From: Clostridiales bacterium
Lineage (GTDB): Bacteria; Bacillota; Clostridia; Oscillospirales; Oscillospiraceae
Assembly (NCBI GenBank): GCA_902362775.1
Contig: CABIXV010000005.1
Span: 242,059 to 306,058, forward strand
Length of the DNA: 64,000 bases
Direction of reading: 5' to 3'
A program made the translations under genes and the position numbers. Below, one piece after another: positions 24,788-33,023 of the stretch (its first letter is position 1; every line of letters starts with the position of its first letter). A model generated the notes under the pieces. The model was given only the letters and a program-made list of their open reading frames with translations, did no database searches and had not been told where the DNA came from.

Positions 24788-25957
24788 GTGGATAAGAGAG
24801 ATCAAATCGGACGGGCCCTGCGCCGTGGAGTGGCCCTGGGGCTTGTGTTGGTGGCCTGCTGGGGGCTGTCCCTGATGGCCGATTTATCCGGGGTAAAGGA
24901 ACGGCTGGCTGCGCTGGGGCAGGAGCCCGGCCTGTCCGTCTCCTTACTGTCCAGCCAGTTAGGGGAGCTGCCCCGGCAGACCACTTCCGCAGAGCTGACC
25001 GGATGGGGAAGGCTGCTGTTGAGTCACAGCGCCCTGCTGGCTGCCGGAGAGGAAGCGGTAGCGGAAGTGCGAGATGGGGCCGACCCGATGGAGGATTTGG
25101 GCTCAAAGGAAGAATTGGTGGATGAGGAGGAGCAGGGGGAACCCGACCTGAAGCCTCCCACAGAGGACGAGGGCATCCTGGAGATGACGGCGAAGGGCAA
25201 AGAGGGGGGAAAGTACCTCCACGACCAGGGAGTTTATGTCTATGACCGGACCGACCTGGGGCTGGACGCCTCGGTGCTGGGGGAGGGCACGGTGGACGTT
25301 CCACTGGGAGAGGGACCGCAGATCCTGATCCTGCACACCCATGGCAGTGAGGCATACTCCCAGTCGGACGGGAGGTCCTATGAGGAGAGCGATCCCTACC
25401 GGACCACCGACTGTAACCACAACATGGTCCGGGTGGGGGAGGAGATGGCCACGGTTTTTCGGGCCCACGGCCTTCAGGTGGTCCATGATACCAACCTCTA
25501 TGATTATCCGGCCTATAATGGGGCCTATGACCGGTCCAAGGCGGCGGTGGAGCAGTGGCTGAAGCAGTATCCCACCATCAAAGTGGTGCTGGATGTCCAC
25601 CGGGACGCCCTGGTGGGAAACGAGGGGGAGATCTATAAGCTGGTTTCAGAGGAGGCCGGGGAGAAGGTGGCCCAGGTCATGCTGGTGGTGGGCACCGACG
25701 GCTCTGGCGCCGCCCACCCCCGCTGGAGGGACAATTTGGCCTTTGGAATCAAGCTGCAAAAAAACCTAGTCACCGGGTACTCCAGTCTGGCCCGGCCCAT
25801 CGTCCTGCGCAACAGCCGGTATAACCAGCAGCTCTCGCCCGGCTACCTCCTGGTGGAGGTGGGGGGCCATGGAAATACTCTCACCGAGGCCCTGGCCGGT
25901 GCCCGCCTGTGGGCGGACAACGTGGCCCGCACCCTGCTGGCCATGAAGGAGGGGTAG
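24788..25957 (+). CDS. spoIIP: stage II sporulation protein P
   Basis: SpoIIP is an amidase and endopeptidase that, with SpoIID and SpoIIM, thins septal peptidoglycan and drives engulfment of the forespore. The 389-residue protein has an N-terminal membrane anchor (about 14-32), an acidic linker (about 95-135), and the catalytic domain from about residue 175 with ILHTHGSEAY (His183, His185), DVHRDA (His271) and VEVGGHGNT. The start is GTG at 24788, after AAGGGG. The length fits the family. Its presence is strong evidence that the organism forms endospores. Confidence 0.95.
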   Translation: MDKRDQIGRALRRGVALGLVLVACWGLSLMADLSGVKERLAALGQEPGLSVSLLSSQLGELPRQTTSAELTGWGRLLLSHSALLAAGEEAVAEVRDGADPMEDLGSKEELVDEEEQGEPDLKPPTEDEGILEMTAKGKEGGKYLHDQGVYVYDRTDLGLDASVLGEGTVDVPLGEGPQILILHTHGSEAYSQSDGRSYEESDPYRTTDCNHNMVRVGEEMATVFRAHGLQVVHDTNLYDYPAYNGAYDRSKAAVEQWLKQYPTIKVVLDVHRDALVGNEGEIYKLVSEEAGEKVAQVMLVVGTDGSGAAHPRWRDNLAFGIKLQKNLVTGYSSLARPIVLRNSRYNQQLSPGYLLVEVGGHGNTLTEALAGARLWADNVARTLLAMKEG

Positions 25958-26026
25958 GAAGTCCAAGAAAAGAGCGGTTGCGAAAACCACCCCCCTGGTG
26001 TAAACTGGGGAAAAGGGGTGAAACGG

Positions 26027-26203
26027 ATGAAGCAATACGAATATAAAATAGCTGATATCAGGGTATCTATGGGGTTTGACGAGAAGAAAAAGGTGAGAGA
26101 AGCGGAGGAGCAGTGGAATGCGCTGGGCCGGGAAGGCTGGCAGTTTTGCGCACAGGTGAATGGGGGACTGGTGTTCATGCGGGAGATTCAGGATGAATCA
26201 TGA
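26027..26203 (+). CDS. small DUF4177-like protein
   Basis: The 58-residue protein starts MKQYEYKIADI and has a central EEQWNALGREGWQF segment, which matches the usual DUF4177 pattern (a short beta strand, then LNxLGxEGWE, then a hydrophobic strand). Function is unknown. I chose the ATG at 26027 because AAAAGGGG lies 9 nt upstream; a GTG at 26018 overlaps that site. The stop overlaps the start of tadA by 11 nt, so the two are translationally coupled. Confidence 0.8.
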   Translation: MKQYEYKIADIRVSMGFDEKKKVREAEEQWNALGREGWQFCAQVNGGLVFMREIQDES

Positions 26204-26636
26204 ACAGTATATGCGCCGGGCTCTGGAGCTGGCGATGGAGGCCCAGGCAGAGGGGGATGTGCCAGTAGGCTGTGTTATTGTTCGGGACGGAGAAATCGTT
26301 GGCGAGGGGCGCAACCGGCGGGAGGAACGGGGAGACGCCACCGCCCACGCGGAGCTGGAGGCCATACGGGACGCATGCGCCAGGACCGGAAGCTGGCGTC
26401 TTCACGGCTGTACCCTCTATGTAACGTTGGAGCCATGCCCCATGTGCGCCGGAGGGATCATCAACGCCCGCATTGACCGAATCTACTACGGAGCGGGAGA
26501 TGAGAAGGCGGGCTGCTGCGGCTCGGTTCTCAATCTGTTCGAGGAACGATTCAACCACCATCCCCGCATCTATCGGGGGCCCCTGCGGGAGGAGTGTGAA
26601 GCGGTCCTTCAGAAGTTTTTTGAGGCACTGCGCTGA
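26193..26636 (+). CDS. tadA: tRNA adenosine(34) deaminase
   Basis: TadA deaminates A34 to inosine in the anticodon of tRNA-Arg(ACG). The 147-residue zinc enzyme has HAE (His52, Glu54 in TAHAELEAI) and PCPMC (Cys82, Cys85), plus the family start MRRALELAMEAQAEGDVPVG. I placed the ATG at 26193, preceded by GGGAG and inside the end of the DUF4177-like gene. The tandem small RNA units begin 2 bp after its stop. In many Clostridia this spot holds the SRP RNA gene; here it does not. Confidence 0.96.
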   Translation: MNHEQYMRRALELAMEAQAEGDVPVGCVIVRDGEIVGEGRNRREERGDATAHAELEAIRDACARTGSWRLHGCTLYVTLEPCPMCAGGIINARIDRIYYGAGDEKAGCCGSVLNLFEERFNHHPRIYRGPLREECEAVLQKFFEALR

Positions 26637-26673
26637 AAAGATTTAAAGGTTTTGTAACAACTGCGGATAACTT

Positions 26674-26702
26674 TTGTAATAACCCTTGGGTATACTGATA
26701 CT
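26674..26702 (+). promoter_or_regulatory. promoter of first small RNA
   Basis: TTGTAA and GATACT are separated by 17 bp, in the same register as the better-matched boxes in the second copy. A second TTGTAA lies 22 bp upstream (26652), about two helical turns, which suggests a regulator site. TATACT at 26691 is an alternative -10. Confidence 0.55.
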
Positions 26703-26703
26703 C

Positions 26704-26786
26704 GCAAGGCAAGAGCATCTTTTCATTCTATCCTCCAATTTTTTTGGAAGACCGGCGGTTTGACCGCTGGTCTTTCCCCCTTTTTG
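26704..26786 (+). ncRNA. candidate small RNA, copy 1
   Basis: The predicted transcript is about 75-80 nt. It opens with a conserved GCAAG segment, then an unstructured pyrimidine-rich stretch with ATCCTCC, which is complementary to Shine-Dalgarno sequences. It ends in the perfect 12-bp hairpin AAGACCGGCGGT/ACCGCTGGTCTT (one G:U) followed by TTTCCCCCTTTTT. There is no coding frame. The unpaired UCCUCC suggests a trans-acting riboregulator that masks ribosome sites. The exact ends are estimates. Confidence 0.7.
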
Positions 26787-26843
26787 GGCAAAATTTTTGG
26801 ATCCAGGAGAGATTTAAAACTTATGTAACAACTTGCGTTGGAA

Positions 26844-26872
26844 TTGTTAATAAGTTTCTCTTATCATAAAAT
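26844..26872 (+). promoter_or_regulatory. promoter of second small RNA
   Basis: TTGTTA and TAAAAT are separated by 17 bp. The conserved TGTAACAAC block lies 21 bp upstream, as in copy 1. Confidence 0.65.
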
Positions 26873-26874
26873 CT

Positions 26875-26957
26875 GCAAGAGACAGTTCGTTTCATTTTGA
26901 TCCTCTTTTTCAACGGAAGCCCCCGGACGCCTTGGAGCAGGCGTCCGGGGGCTTTCG
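26875..26957 (+). ncRNA. candidate small RNA, copy 2
   Basis: This is the second member of the pair, with GCAAG, TTTCATTTTGATCCTC and then a perfect 15-bp GC-rich hairpin (AAGCCCCCGGACGCC, 8-nt loop, complementary arm) that ends in TTTCG. The predicted length is about 79 nt. The ATCCTC anti-Shine-Dalgarno motif is kept at the same place, although the terminator stem is quite different from copy 1. There is no coding frame. The exact ends are estimates. Confidence 0.72.
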
Positions 26958-26974
26958 TCAGCGGCCCCGCAGGA

Positions 26975-27013
26975 AAAGAAAAGGCAGGCCTGTTCCAACT
27001 ACAGGCCTGCCTT
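26975..27013 (-). terminator. terminator of orf137
   Basis: The perfect 13-bp stem AAGGCAGGCCTGT/ACAGGCCTGCCTT is followed on the minus strand by TTCTTTTCC. It separates orf137 from the convergent small RNAs. Confidence 0.8.
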
Positions 27014-27020
27014 TTGATTT

Positions 27021-27434
27021 TTATGGGGAGGGGATACTTGTGTCAGCATTTCCCTGAACTTTCTTTTTCCGCATCAGCAGCAGGGTCATCAGCCCATGAA
27101 ACAGCTTGCTTACAGGCAGCAGCAGGGAAATAAAGGTTACCTCCCCAAAATAGAAAAACCGCCACCACAGAAACCCCGCGGCCGCAAAGAAGCATACCAC
27201 ATTACAGACAACGGAATTTTCCGCTGGCCGTATGGAGCACAGCGCCGTCCGGCCCAGGACCAGCAGCAATACAAGGATAAAGGCGGCAATACCGGTCCCA
27301 AGGTCAAGGAGTAGGTATACAAGCTGATAGGTGCTCTGTGCCTTTTCCTGAAAGACGGAGCAAACCACATCACTCAGGAAAATAACAAGAAAAATGCCGC
27401 AGTAATAGAGAAGCTGTTTCCATATCTTGTTCAT
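27021..27434 (-). CDS. small integral membrane protein, unknown function
   Basis: The 137-residue protein has four hydrophobic segments (about 7-27, 37-62, 74-93 and 97-118) and a short basic tail (MRKKKVQGN). No family motif is recognised. It is a single gene with a clear sigma-A promoter (27494-27522) and its own terminator. Confidence 0.7.
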   Translation of the reverse strand: MNKIWKQLLYYCGIFLVIFLSDVVCSVFQEKAQSTYQLVYLLLDLGTGIAAFILVLLLVLGRTALCSIRPAENSVVCNVVCFFAAAGFLWWRFFYFGEVTFISLLLPVSKLFHGLMTLLLMRKKKVQGNADTSIPSP

Positions 27435-27493
27435 CTGTTTCCCCCCTCCATCATTGGATGGAAGCTTTGGCTGACCTGTTTCACTCTGCCTTT

Positions 27494-27522
27494 AGAGTAC
27501 CTTATTTTTCCCCTTGTTTCAA
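27494..27522 (-). promoter_or_regulatory. sigma-A promoter of orf137
   Basis: TTGAAA and TACTCT are separated by 17 bp on the minus strand. Confidence 0.65.
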
Positions 27523-27606
27523 TCTATCACCAGAATTTTCGTAAAAAAGACGAAAAGGCCCAAGGACCTCGGAAATTCCCGCTTTCTTGGGGGGAGACTC
27601 ACGGGA

Positions 27607-27647
27607 CAAAAGGAGCGGAGCCCTGGGGATGTCCCGGAGCTCCGCTC
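27607..27647 (-). terminator. terminator of thiolase gene
   Basis: The perfect 9-bp stem GAGCGGAGC/GCTCCGCTC encloses a GGGAC/GTCCC-type inner stem and is followed on the minus strand by CTTTTG. It lies 62 bp beyond the thiolase stop. Confidence 0.65.
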
Positions 27648-27708
27648 GATACTATATTGTGATCCTTCCAAAATCACAGGCCGCTTTTCCAAAGGGGAGA
27701 AGAGAAAA

Positions 27709-28965
27709 TCAGCACTTCTCAAAGATGGTGGCAACGCCCTGGCCGCCGCCGATGCACAGGGTGGCAAGGCCCTTCTTGGCGTCGCCGCGCTTCTGCATCT
27801 CATGGAGCAGAGTGACAATAATGCGCGCGCCGGAGGCTCCCACGGGGTGACCCAGAGCGATAGCGCCGCCGTTGACGTTGACCTTGCTCATGTCGAAGCC
27901 CAGCTCGCGGGCCACGGCGATGGACTGGGCGGCAAAGGCCTCGTTGGCCTCCACCAAATCCATGTCCTCGATTTTCAGGCCGGCCTTGGCCATGGCCTGA
28001 CGGGAGGCGGGCACGGGGCCCACGCCCATGATCTTGGGATCCACGCCGCCCTGGCCCCAGGAGACCAGCTTGGCCATGGGCTTCAGGCCGTACTTCTCCA
28101 CGGCCTCGCCAGAGGCCAGGATGATAGCGGCGGCGCCGTCGTTGATGCCGGAGGCGTTGGCGGCGGTGACGCGCTGCTGGCCCTTGTCAGCGGACTCCTT
28201 GATGCCGGTGGGCTCGAAGGTGTGCTCCACGGCGGGGGCGGGGGATTCAGGCCCCACAGGGAAGGCGCCCTTCAGCTTGGAGATACCCTCGGCGGTGACG
28301 CCGGCGCGGGGGAACTCGTCCACTTTAAACTCCACCATCTGCTTCTTCTGCTTGACCATCACGGGGACGATCTCGTCGTCAAAGCGGCCGGAGTTGATGG
28401 CGGCCTCAGCCTTGTTCTGGGAGGAGGCGGCAAACTCGTCCAGCTCCTGGCGAGTGATGCCCCACACGTCGCAGATGTTCTCGGCGGTGGTACCCATGTG
28501 GTAGTTGTTAAAGGCATCCCACAGGCCATCCTTGATCATGGTGTCTACCACCTTCTTGTCACCCATGCGGGCGCCCCAGCGCTCGGCAGGCAGGGCGTAG
28601 GGGGCGGCGGACATATTCTCGGTGCCGCCGGCCACAATGATGTCGGCGTCGCCGGCCATGATGGTACGGGCGGCCTCGATGACGGACTTCATACCGGAGC
28701 CGCACACCATGCCCACGGTGTAGGCGGGGACGGAGGTGGGCACACCGGCCTTGATGGCAGCCTGACGGGCCACATTCTGGCCCAGGCCAGCGGTGAGGAT
28801 GCAGCCGAACATGACTTCGTCCACCTGCTCAGGCTTGACGCCGGCGCGGGACAGGGCCTCCTTGATGACGGTAGCGCCCAGATCAGCGGCGGGGATATCC
28901 TTCAGGGAGCCGCCGAAGGAGCCGATGGCGGTGCGGCAGCAGTTGACAACGTAGATGTCTTTCAT
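27709..28965 (-). CDS. thl: acetyl-CoA acetyltransferase (thiolase) with internal insertion
   Basis: The enzyme condenses two acetyl-CoA to acetoacetyl-CoA, the first step of butyrate synthesis. Catalytic residues are Cys88 ([10 protein letters not shown]), His373 ([10 protein letters not shown]) and Cys404 (CIGGGQG). The protein is 418 residues, against about 392 for clostridial ThlA. The extra residues, about 25, fall at 236-265, between KLKGAF and VTAANASG, and are rich in Pro and Glu. I chose the ATG at 28965 because GGAGG lies 10 nt upstream. No other butyrate-pathway genes are adjacent. It is monocistronic, with a promoter and a leader hairpin. Confidence 0.96.
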   Translation of the reverse strand: MKDIYVVNCCRTAIGSFGGSLKDIPAADLGATVIKEALSRAGVKPEQVDEVMFGCILTAGLGQNVARQAAIKAGVPTSVPAYTVGMVCGSGMKSVIEAARTIMAGDADIIVAGGTENMSAAPYALPAERWGARMGDKKVVDTMIKDGLWDAFNNYHMGTTAENICDVWGITRQELDEFAASSQNKAEAAINSGRFDDEIVPVMVKQKKQMVEFKVDEFPRAGVTAEGISKLKGAFPVGPESPAPAVEHTFEPTGIKESADKGQQRVTAANASGINDGAAAIILASGEAVEKYGLKPMAKLVSWGQGGVDPKIMGVGPVPASRQAMAKAGLKIEDMDLVEANEAFAAQSIAVARELGFDMSKVNVNGGAIALGHPVGASGARIIVTLLHEMQKRGDAKKGLATLCIGGGQGVATIFEKC

Positions 28966-28992
28966 AGCTTCTGTTACCTCCAAAATTTATTT

Positions 28993-29010
28993 GGCGTCCA
29001 GAGGGACGCC
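28993..29010 (-). promoter_or_regulatory. leader hairpin of thiolase mRNA
   Basis: The perfect 7-bp stem GGCGTCC/GGACGCC has a 4-nt loop in the 5' untranslated region, about 28 nt before the start codon. It probably stabilises the 5' end. Confidence 0.45.
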
Positions 29011-29032
29011 CACGATTTCCGCTCTTGTTCTG

Positions 29033-29061
29033 ATTATATCGGAGGAAAGGGGAAAAAGCAA
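29033..29061 (-). promoter_or_regulatory. sigma-A promoter of thiolase gene
   Basis: TTGCTT and TATAAT are separated by 17 bp on the minus strand, about 68 bp upstream of the start codon. Confidence 0.65.
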
Positions 29062-29163
29062 TCAATTTTTCTGTCCAAGGGTGCCTCTTTCCTGCCTGTG
29101 ATTGACAAAATCGCAAAAATTATATCAGCGGAAGGGCAAAAATTATGTAAAATAGTGAATTTT

Positions 29164-29199
29164 TTAACAAAATCCCCCGGCTCTATTTTAAGCCGGGGG
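29164..29199 (-). terminator. terminator of GntR/ABC operon
   Basis: The perfect 9-bp stem CCCCCGGCT/AGCCGGGGG is followed on the minus strand by ATTTTGTT. It lies 14 bp past the permease stop. Confidence 0.85.
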
Positions 29200-29212
29200 A
29201 GGGAAGAAGGCT

Positions 29213-31258
29213 TCAGTCCGCAAGGACGGCCTCCTGGTAGGGGGCCGCCACAGAGGTATCTCCGGTAGAAACGCTTCCGACAGCCGTTTCCTCATCGTGG
29301 AGGACCAGCTCATACTGGGAGCCCAGGCCGCTGAACGTCCGAAGCCATTCCAGTGTGCGGCTGGCGTTGGGCGTCAGGGTGATGCTGAGGGAGGAGGAAT
29401 AAGTCTGGCCGACGGGACTGCTCTCTGCGGCGGGGGCATACTGGCCGCCGCGGCCGGGCTGCTCCTCAAGGGGCAGCTCCCATTGGAAACGCAGGTCGGT
29501 GCGGTAGGTGTTTCGCAACCGCTCCTCGTCGCTGAAGAGATAGCGTACGCCGATGCTCCCATCAGCAAAGTCAGCCTTGACCGCTTCCCACAGGCCCTCC
29601 AGGTCCTCCCCGGCGGCGCCGTCCAGATACAGGGTGCCCCGATCTTCCCCCTCCGGGGACAGGGCATTGGGCAGCATCCGGACATCGGTGAGATAGGCCT
29701 CCACCAGCCGGCCCTGTTCCTCGAAAGAGGCAAAATTATACACCATGGAGATCAGGCTGCGGTTCTGGATCAACTGGTCGGCCAGCTGAGTGACAGAGCC
29801 CTCCTTGTCCAACTCATCCAGGAAGATGGGGACGCTGGAATATTCACGGGACAGGGTGGACCCATCCTTCAGCGTATAGGTCACATAGAAAAAGATGTAG
29901 TCATCACCGTATATGCTGTAATTGTCAGCTCCATTCCGGTCCCTCTCATTGATGATGGCCTGGTGGAGGTCCAAGACCTGCTGGATCTGGCCGGGCTCGG
30001 TGATCTGGGACAGATGGAAGCTGCTGATATCCATGGGGTATCCCATGTCTGCCGATAGATTGATGGAAGCGACTTGGCCGGCATCGGGAATCCGGCTCTC
30101 CACGCCAAAGAGATCATAGACACAGGCGGCGCATAACAGAGCCATGGCGGCCGCCACCGCCGCGCAGCCTTTCCAGGCGTTTAGCACCCGGAAGGATTTT
30201 TTTAGCAGCATCTCAGCGGTAAAATAGCCCGCTACGGTCCAAAACAGCACACAGGCGGTGAGGAATACGGCGTCTGCCTGCCAGCCCAAAAAAGTGCTGG
30301 TAAAGGTGCCAAAGCACAGTCCGGCGCAGAAGGAGACCCCATATTTAAAAATAGGCCGGACCAGGGGGATGGACACTACATCCCCGGCGGATTCCACATG
30401 ACGGTGGCGGTAGACCAGCAGGGCTAAAAGGGCAAAAACCAGTCCGGCCACGGCGTAGATGGCCACGGTGGAGGGGGAGGCGAGACCCCACTCCCTAGTC
30501 ACAGCGGCCCCGCTCTCCCCCGTCTGGACCACATTCCAGTTACAGGCCTGGGACAGCAGATAGACGGGGGTACACCACTCTACCAGTCTGCCCCCCACCC
30601 AGCCCCGGCCGGGGAAGCCGTAGAAAAAGCGGTTCATCAGCTCCGCCAGCAGGGTGGAGATCACCATGACCAGAAAATTCAGAATGACATAGAAGGCGGG
30701 CAGGGCCAGGATGTGGCCGGTAAACATGGCGCAGAAAGCGGCAAAGGAGAAGAAAAACAGAGCGGTGCCGCTCTGAACCAGCAGCCAGACAGCCAGGGCG
30801 GCCAGCGCCTCTCCCCAGCACTCCATAGGCAGAAAGGCCAGTTCGGCGGCCGCCGTCACCAGAGCCACCGCCAGATGGGGCAGCAGCAGGCAGGACAGAC
30901 CGGCCAGATACTGGGTGGTGAACAGGGCCTCCCGCCGCAGGGGCAGCGCGTGCATCATGGCGGCGGACCGGTTATTGTATAGATAGCCGAAGGAGGCCAT
31001 GGCGGCCAGCGCCCCAAAGACCAGAGAAAGGGCCACTCCCATAGTCAGGAGATAGGGGATGTCCAGGGCGGCGGAGGTCAGCATGGACTGAAGGTCCAGC
31101 TCTCCCTGATATCGCTCCTGAATCCAGAAAAACTGATTGAGCAGGTTCAGAGGGATCAGAAAGGCCCAAATCACCCCATACAGGGCCCAAAGGGGCCAGA
31201 AGCGGGTCATAGTTTTGCGGTAGAGGGTGGAATTAAAGCACGATGTCGCGGACCCCAT
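29213..31258 (-). CDS. ABC transporter permease with large C-terminal domain
   Basis: The protein of about 681 residues is the membrane part of a YtrA-type ABC system. The first part (about 1-270) has six or more membrane segments with the family's YLYNNRSAAMMHALPLRRE loop. Two or three more follow at about 305-390. A soluble C-terminal domain of about 290 residues, probably extracytoplasmic, carries SREYSSVPIFLDELDKEGS-like segments. Start ATG at 31258 follows GGGAGG and overlaps the ATPase gene by 26 nt. The substrate is unknown; relatives are linked to antibiotic or envelope stress. Confidence 0.88.
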   Translation of the reverse strand: MGSATSCFNSTLYRKTMTRFWPLWALYGVIWAFLIPLNLLNQFFWIQERYQGELDLQSMLTSAALDIPYLLTMGVALSLVFGALAAMASFGYLYNNRSAAMMHALPLRREALFTTQYLAGLSCLLLPHLAVALVTAAAELAFLPMECWGEALAALAVWLLVQSGTALFFFSFAAFCAMFTGHILALPAFYVILNFLVMVISTLLAELMNRFFYGFPGRGWVGGRLVEWCTPVYLLSQACNWNVVQTGESGAAVTREWGLASPSTVAIYAVAGLVFALLALLVYRHRHVESAGDVVSIPLVRPIFKYGVSFCAGLCFGTFTSTFLGWQADAVFLTACVLFWTVAGYFTAEMLLKKSFRVLNAWKGCAAVAAAMALLCAACVYDLFGVESRIPDAGQVASINLSADMGYPMDISSFHLSQITEPGQIQQVLDLHQAIINERDRNGADNYSIYGDDYIFFYVTYTLKDGSTLSREYSSVPIFLDELDKEGSVTQLADQLIQNRSLISMVYNFASFEEQGRLVEAYLTDVRMLPNALSPEGEDRGTLYLDGAAGEDLEGLWEAVKADFADGSIGVRYLFSDEERLRNTYRTDLRFQWELPLEEQPGRGGQYAPAAESSPVGQTYSSSLSITLTPNASRTLEWLRTFSGLGSQYELVLHDEETAVGSVSTGDTSVAAPYQEAVLAD

Positions 31259-32135
31259 AGTCCTCACCTCCCATTTCATAGATAAAGATTTCCTCCAGGG
31301 ACAGAGGCAGGGCCTCCATCAGAATGGGGGAATACACCGCCATCCTGGTCTTGATGTCCGCTGGGCTGCCCCGGACAATCAGAGTGAACACCCGACCTAC
31401 CTGGGTGGTGTGGAGGACGTTCATATCCTGGGGCAGTTGGGGCAGCTGCCCGTCCTGGAAGGCCACCTGGAGCTTGACCACGTTATCCTGAAGGTCGGTG
31501 AGGGACCGCTCCAGAAGTACCTTGCCATGGGACAGGATGCCCACATGGTCGCACACGTCCTCCAGCTCCCGCAGGTTGTGGGAGGACACCAGCACCGTGG
31601 TCCCCCGCTGGGCCACGTCACCCATCAGCAGGGACCAGACCTGACGGCGCATCACCGGGTCTAACCCGTCTACCGGCTCATCCAGCACCAGTACCTCCGG
31701 CTGGCAGCACAGGGCCAGCCAGAAGGCGGACTGCTTCTGCATCCCTTTGGACAGGCGGCGGATGGGCTGCTTCTCATCCACCTCGGGGAAGGCATCCTTC
31801 AGCGCCTCATATCGCTTGGCGTCAAATTGGGGGTACATCCCCCGGTAGAACCGCATCATGTCCCGGGTGGAGGCGGAGGCGAAATAATACAGCTCATCCG
31901 GAATGGTGGCGATCTTGGCCTTCACAGCGGGATTTTCATAGACCGGCTGGCCGTCAACCAAGACGCTGCCGGAATCGGGGCGGTAGACGCCAATGATGTG
32001 TCGCAGGATGGTGGATTTTCCGGCGCCGTTGGGGCCCACAAGGCCGTAGATAGAGCCCTTCTCCGCCGTCATGGTCAGACCGTCCAGGGCCCGGAAGCCC
32101 TCGAAGGTCTTGACTACGTTGTTTACCTTTATCAT
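31233..32135 (-). CDS. ABC transporter ATP-binding protein
   Basis: The 300-residue ATPase has Walker A GPNGAGKST, signature LSKGMQKQ, Walker B VLVLDEPVDGLDP and the H-loop SSHNLRELEDVCDH. A C-terminal extension of about 80 residues is typical of CcmA/YtrB-type exporters. It starts at the ATG at 32135, which overlaps the gntR stop as ATGA, so the two are translationally coupled. It also overlaps the permease start. Confidence 0.94.
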   Translation of the reverse strand: MIKVNNVVKTFEGFRALDGLTMTAEKGSIYGLVGPNGAGKSTILRHIIGVYRPDSGSVLVDGQPVYENPAVKAKIATIPDELYYFASASTRDMMRFYRGMYPQFDAKRYEALKDAFPEVDEKQPIRRLSKGMQKQSAFWLALCCQPEVLVLDEPVDGLDPVMRRQVWSLLMGDVAQRGTTVLVSSHNLRELEDVCDHVGILSHGKVLLERSLTDLQDNVVKLQVAFQDGQLPQLPQDMNVLHTTQVGRVFTLIVRGSPADIKTRMAVYSPILMEALPLSLEEIFIYEMGGEDYGVRDIVL

Positions 32136-32503
32136 GGTTCCTCTCCTCCTTCCAGAGCCCGGATGCGGGCCCATAACTCCTCGCCGTTGACCCCTAGAAA
32201 CAGCAGCTCCGCCGCTGTCTGGTCAAAGGTCTGGAACAGGGCGTCCCGCCGCCCGGTGTCCACCCCGCTGTTGGGGGCGGCAAAGGAGCCTTTGCCTGGC
32301 ACGGAGCAGAGATAGCCCTCGGACTCCAGAGCGTCGTAAGCCCGCTGGATGGTATTGGGATTGATGGCCAGGGAGCTGGCCATGGTACGGACAGAAGGGA
32401 GCTTTTCTCCCTCCTGAATGACTCCGGATACCATCAGCTTCCGCAGGCCGTCCTTCACCTGTTCATAGATGGGACGGGAATCCCGAAAGTCTAGGTTGAG
32501 CAA
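32132..32503 (-). CDS. GntR-family regulator, YtrA type
   Basis: The 123-residue repressor has an N-terminal winged helix (PIYEQVKDGLRKLMVSG and LPSVRTMASSLAINPNTIQRAY, about residues 11-75) and a short two-helix dimer tail, as in YtrA. Such proteins repress the ABC genes that follow them. A matching operator (TGTATTAGTACA, 33009-33020) sits at the promoter of the lipoprotein gene upstream, so the whole operon is probably self-regulated. Confidence 0.93.
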   Translation of the reverse strand: MLNLDFRDSRPIYEQVKDGLRKLMVSGVIQEGEKLPSVRTMASSLAINPNTIQRAYDALESEGYLCSVPGKGSFAAPNSGVDTGRRDALFQTFDQTAAELLFLGVNGEELWARIRALEGGEEP

Positions 32504-32554
32504 AGCGATTCCTCCTCTCTCGGCGGGACGCCGCCGGATCTGGTCTGTAGATAT

Positions 32555-32977
32555 TTACTGTAGTTCGGCCTGAAAGCCTGTTGCCTCGTCCCCGGAGAGT
32601 ATCACAGTGTAGCACGCTCCATACTGGGCGGGGATAGATACCTGGTCCGTAGTGCCTAAGGGGGTGGTCCTGCCCTCCGCATAGGGGGAAAAATCGATGG
32701 AGAAGCCAATCGGATCTGCACCGTCCAGGTAGGCACGGGAGAAACAGGGGACAAGTTCGCTTTCCGCTGTCAACTCTTCTCCGTCCAAGTCGGCCATTCC
32801 CCCGGAACCATAAAAGACTCCATCCAGATAGCAGCTCCAGAAGATCTGCTGTATGCCGGAACTCTTGCAGATAATCTGGACCTGAAAGGCGTCTTGCTCC
32901 GCAGCGGCGCAACTGGTCAACCCCAAACACAGCAGGCAGGCACCCAGGAAACAGAGGCTTTTTTTCATCCCGCGCAT
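32555..32977 (-). CDS. hypothetical lipoprotein, first gene of GntR operon
   Basis: The 140-residue protein has a signal peptide with lipobox LTSC (Cys23). The mature part is about 118 residues, mainly beta-type and acidic, with paired cysteines. No family was recognised. I chose the ATG at 32977 because GGGAGG lies 5-6 nt upstream. It starts the operon that continues with gntR 51 bp later. A link to the ABC system as a sensor or accessory protein is likely from position only. Confidence 0.75.
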   Translation of the reverse strand: MRGMKKSLCFLGACLLCLGLTSCAAAEQDAFQVQIICKSSGIQQIFWSCYLDGVFYGSGGMADLDGEELTAESELVPCFSRAYLDGADPIGFSIDFSPYAEGRTTPLGTTDQVSIPAQYGACYTVILSGDEATGFQAELQ

Positions 32978-33008
32978 TGCGACCTCCCACACTCAAAACT
33001 GTATTAAT

Positions 33009-33020
33009 TGTATTAGTACA
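33009..33020. promoter_or_regulatory. candidate GntR (YtrA-type) operator
   Basis: TGTATTAGTACA is an inverted repeat with TGTA/TACA arms, resembling the known YtrA-type operator (TGTATTA..TAATACA). It lies immediately downstream of the -10 box, over the predicted transcript start, an ideal repressor position. Confidence 0.6.
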
Positions 33021-33023
33021 CAT

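Larger units (their letters stand above)
26639..26957 (+). repeat. two-copy tandem unit (period about 170 bp)
   Basis: The block AGATTTAAA, then 2 nt, then TT-TGTAACAAC occurs at 26639 and again at 26810. In both copies it is followed at the same spacing by a TTGTwA box, a -10-like box, GCAAG, TTTCATT, ATCCTC, GGAAG and a strong hairpin. Flanks and terminator stems differ, so this is an old duplication held by selection and not a recent copy. Confidence 0.85.

Noticed and set aside
24651..25355. 234-codon minus-strand frame over spoIIP
   Set aside because: It is Pro/Arg/Ser-rich and antisense to spoIIP and its promoter, with no protein-like pattern.
26637..26960. SRP (4.5S) RNA gene after tadA
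   Set aside because: The position is suggestive, but the region lacks the conserved GGAA/GCAG apical motif and consists instead of two short units with separate terminators.
27514..29268. 584-codon plus-strand open frame opposite the thiolase gene
   Set aside because: It is very rich in Gly, His and Ala, antisense to a clear thiolase, and crosses its promoter and terminator.
32463..33023. 186-codon minus-strand frame overlapping the lipoprotein gene
   Set aside because: It is Arg/Gly/Leu-rich in the wrong frame; the lipoprotein frame has a proper signal peptide, lipobox and ribosome site.
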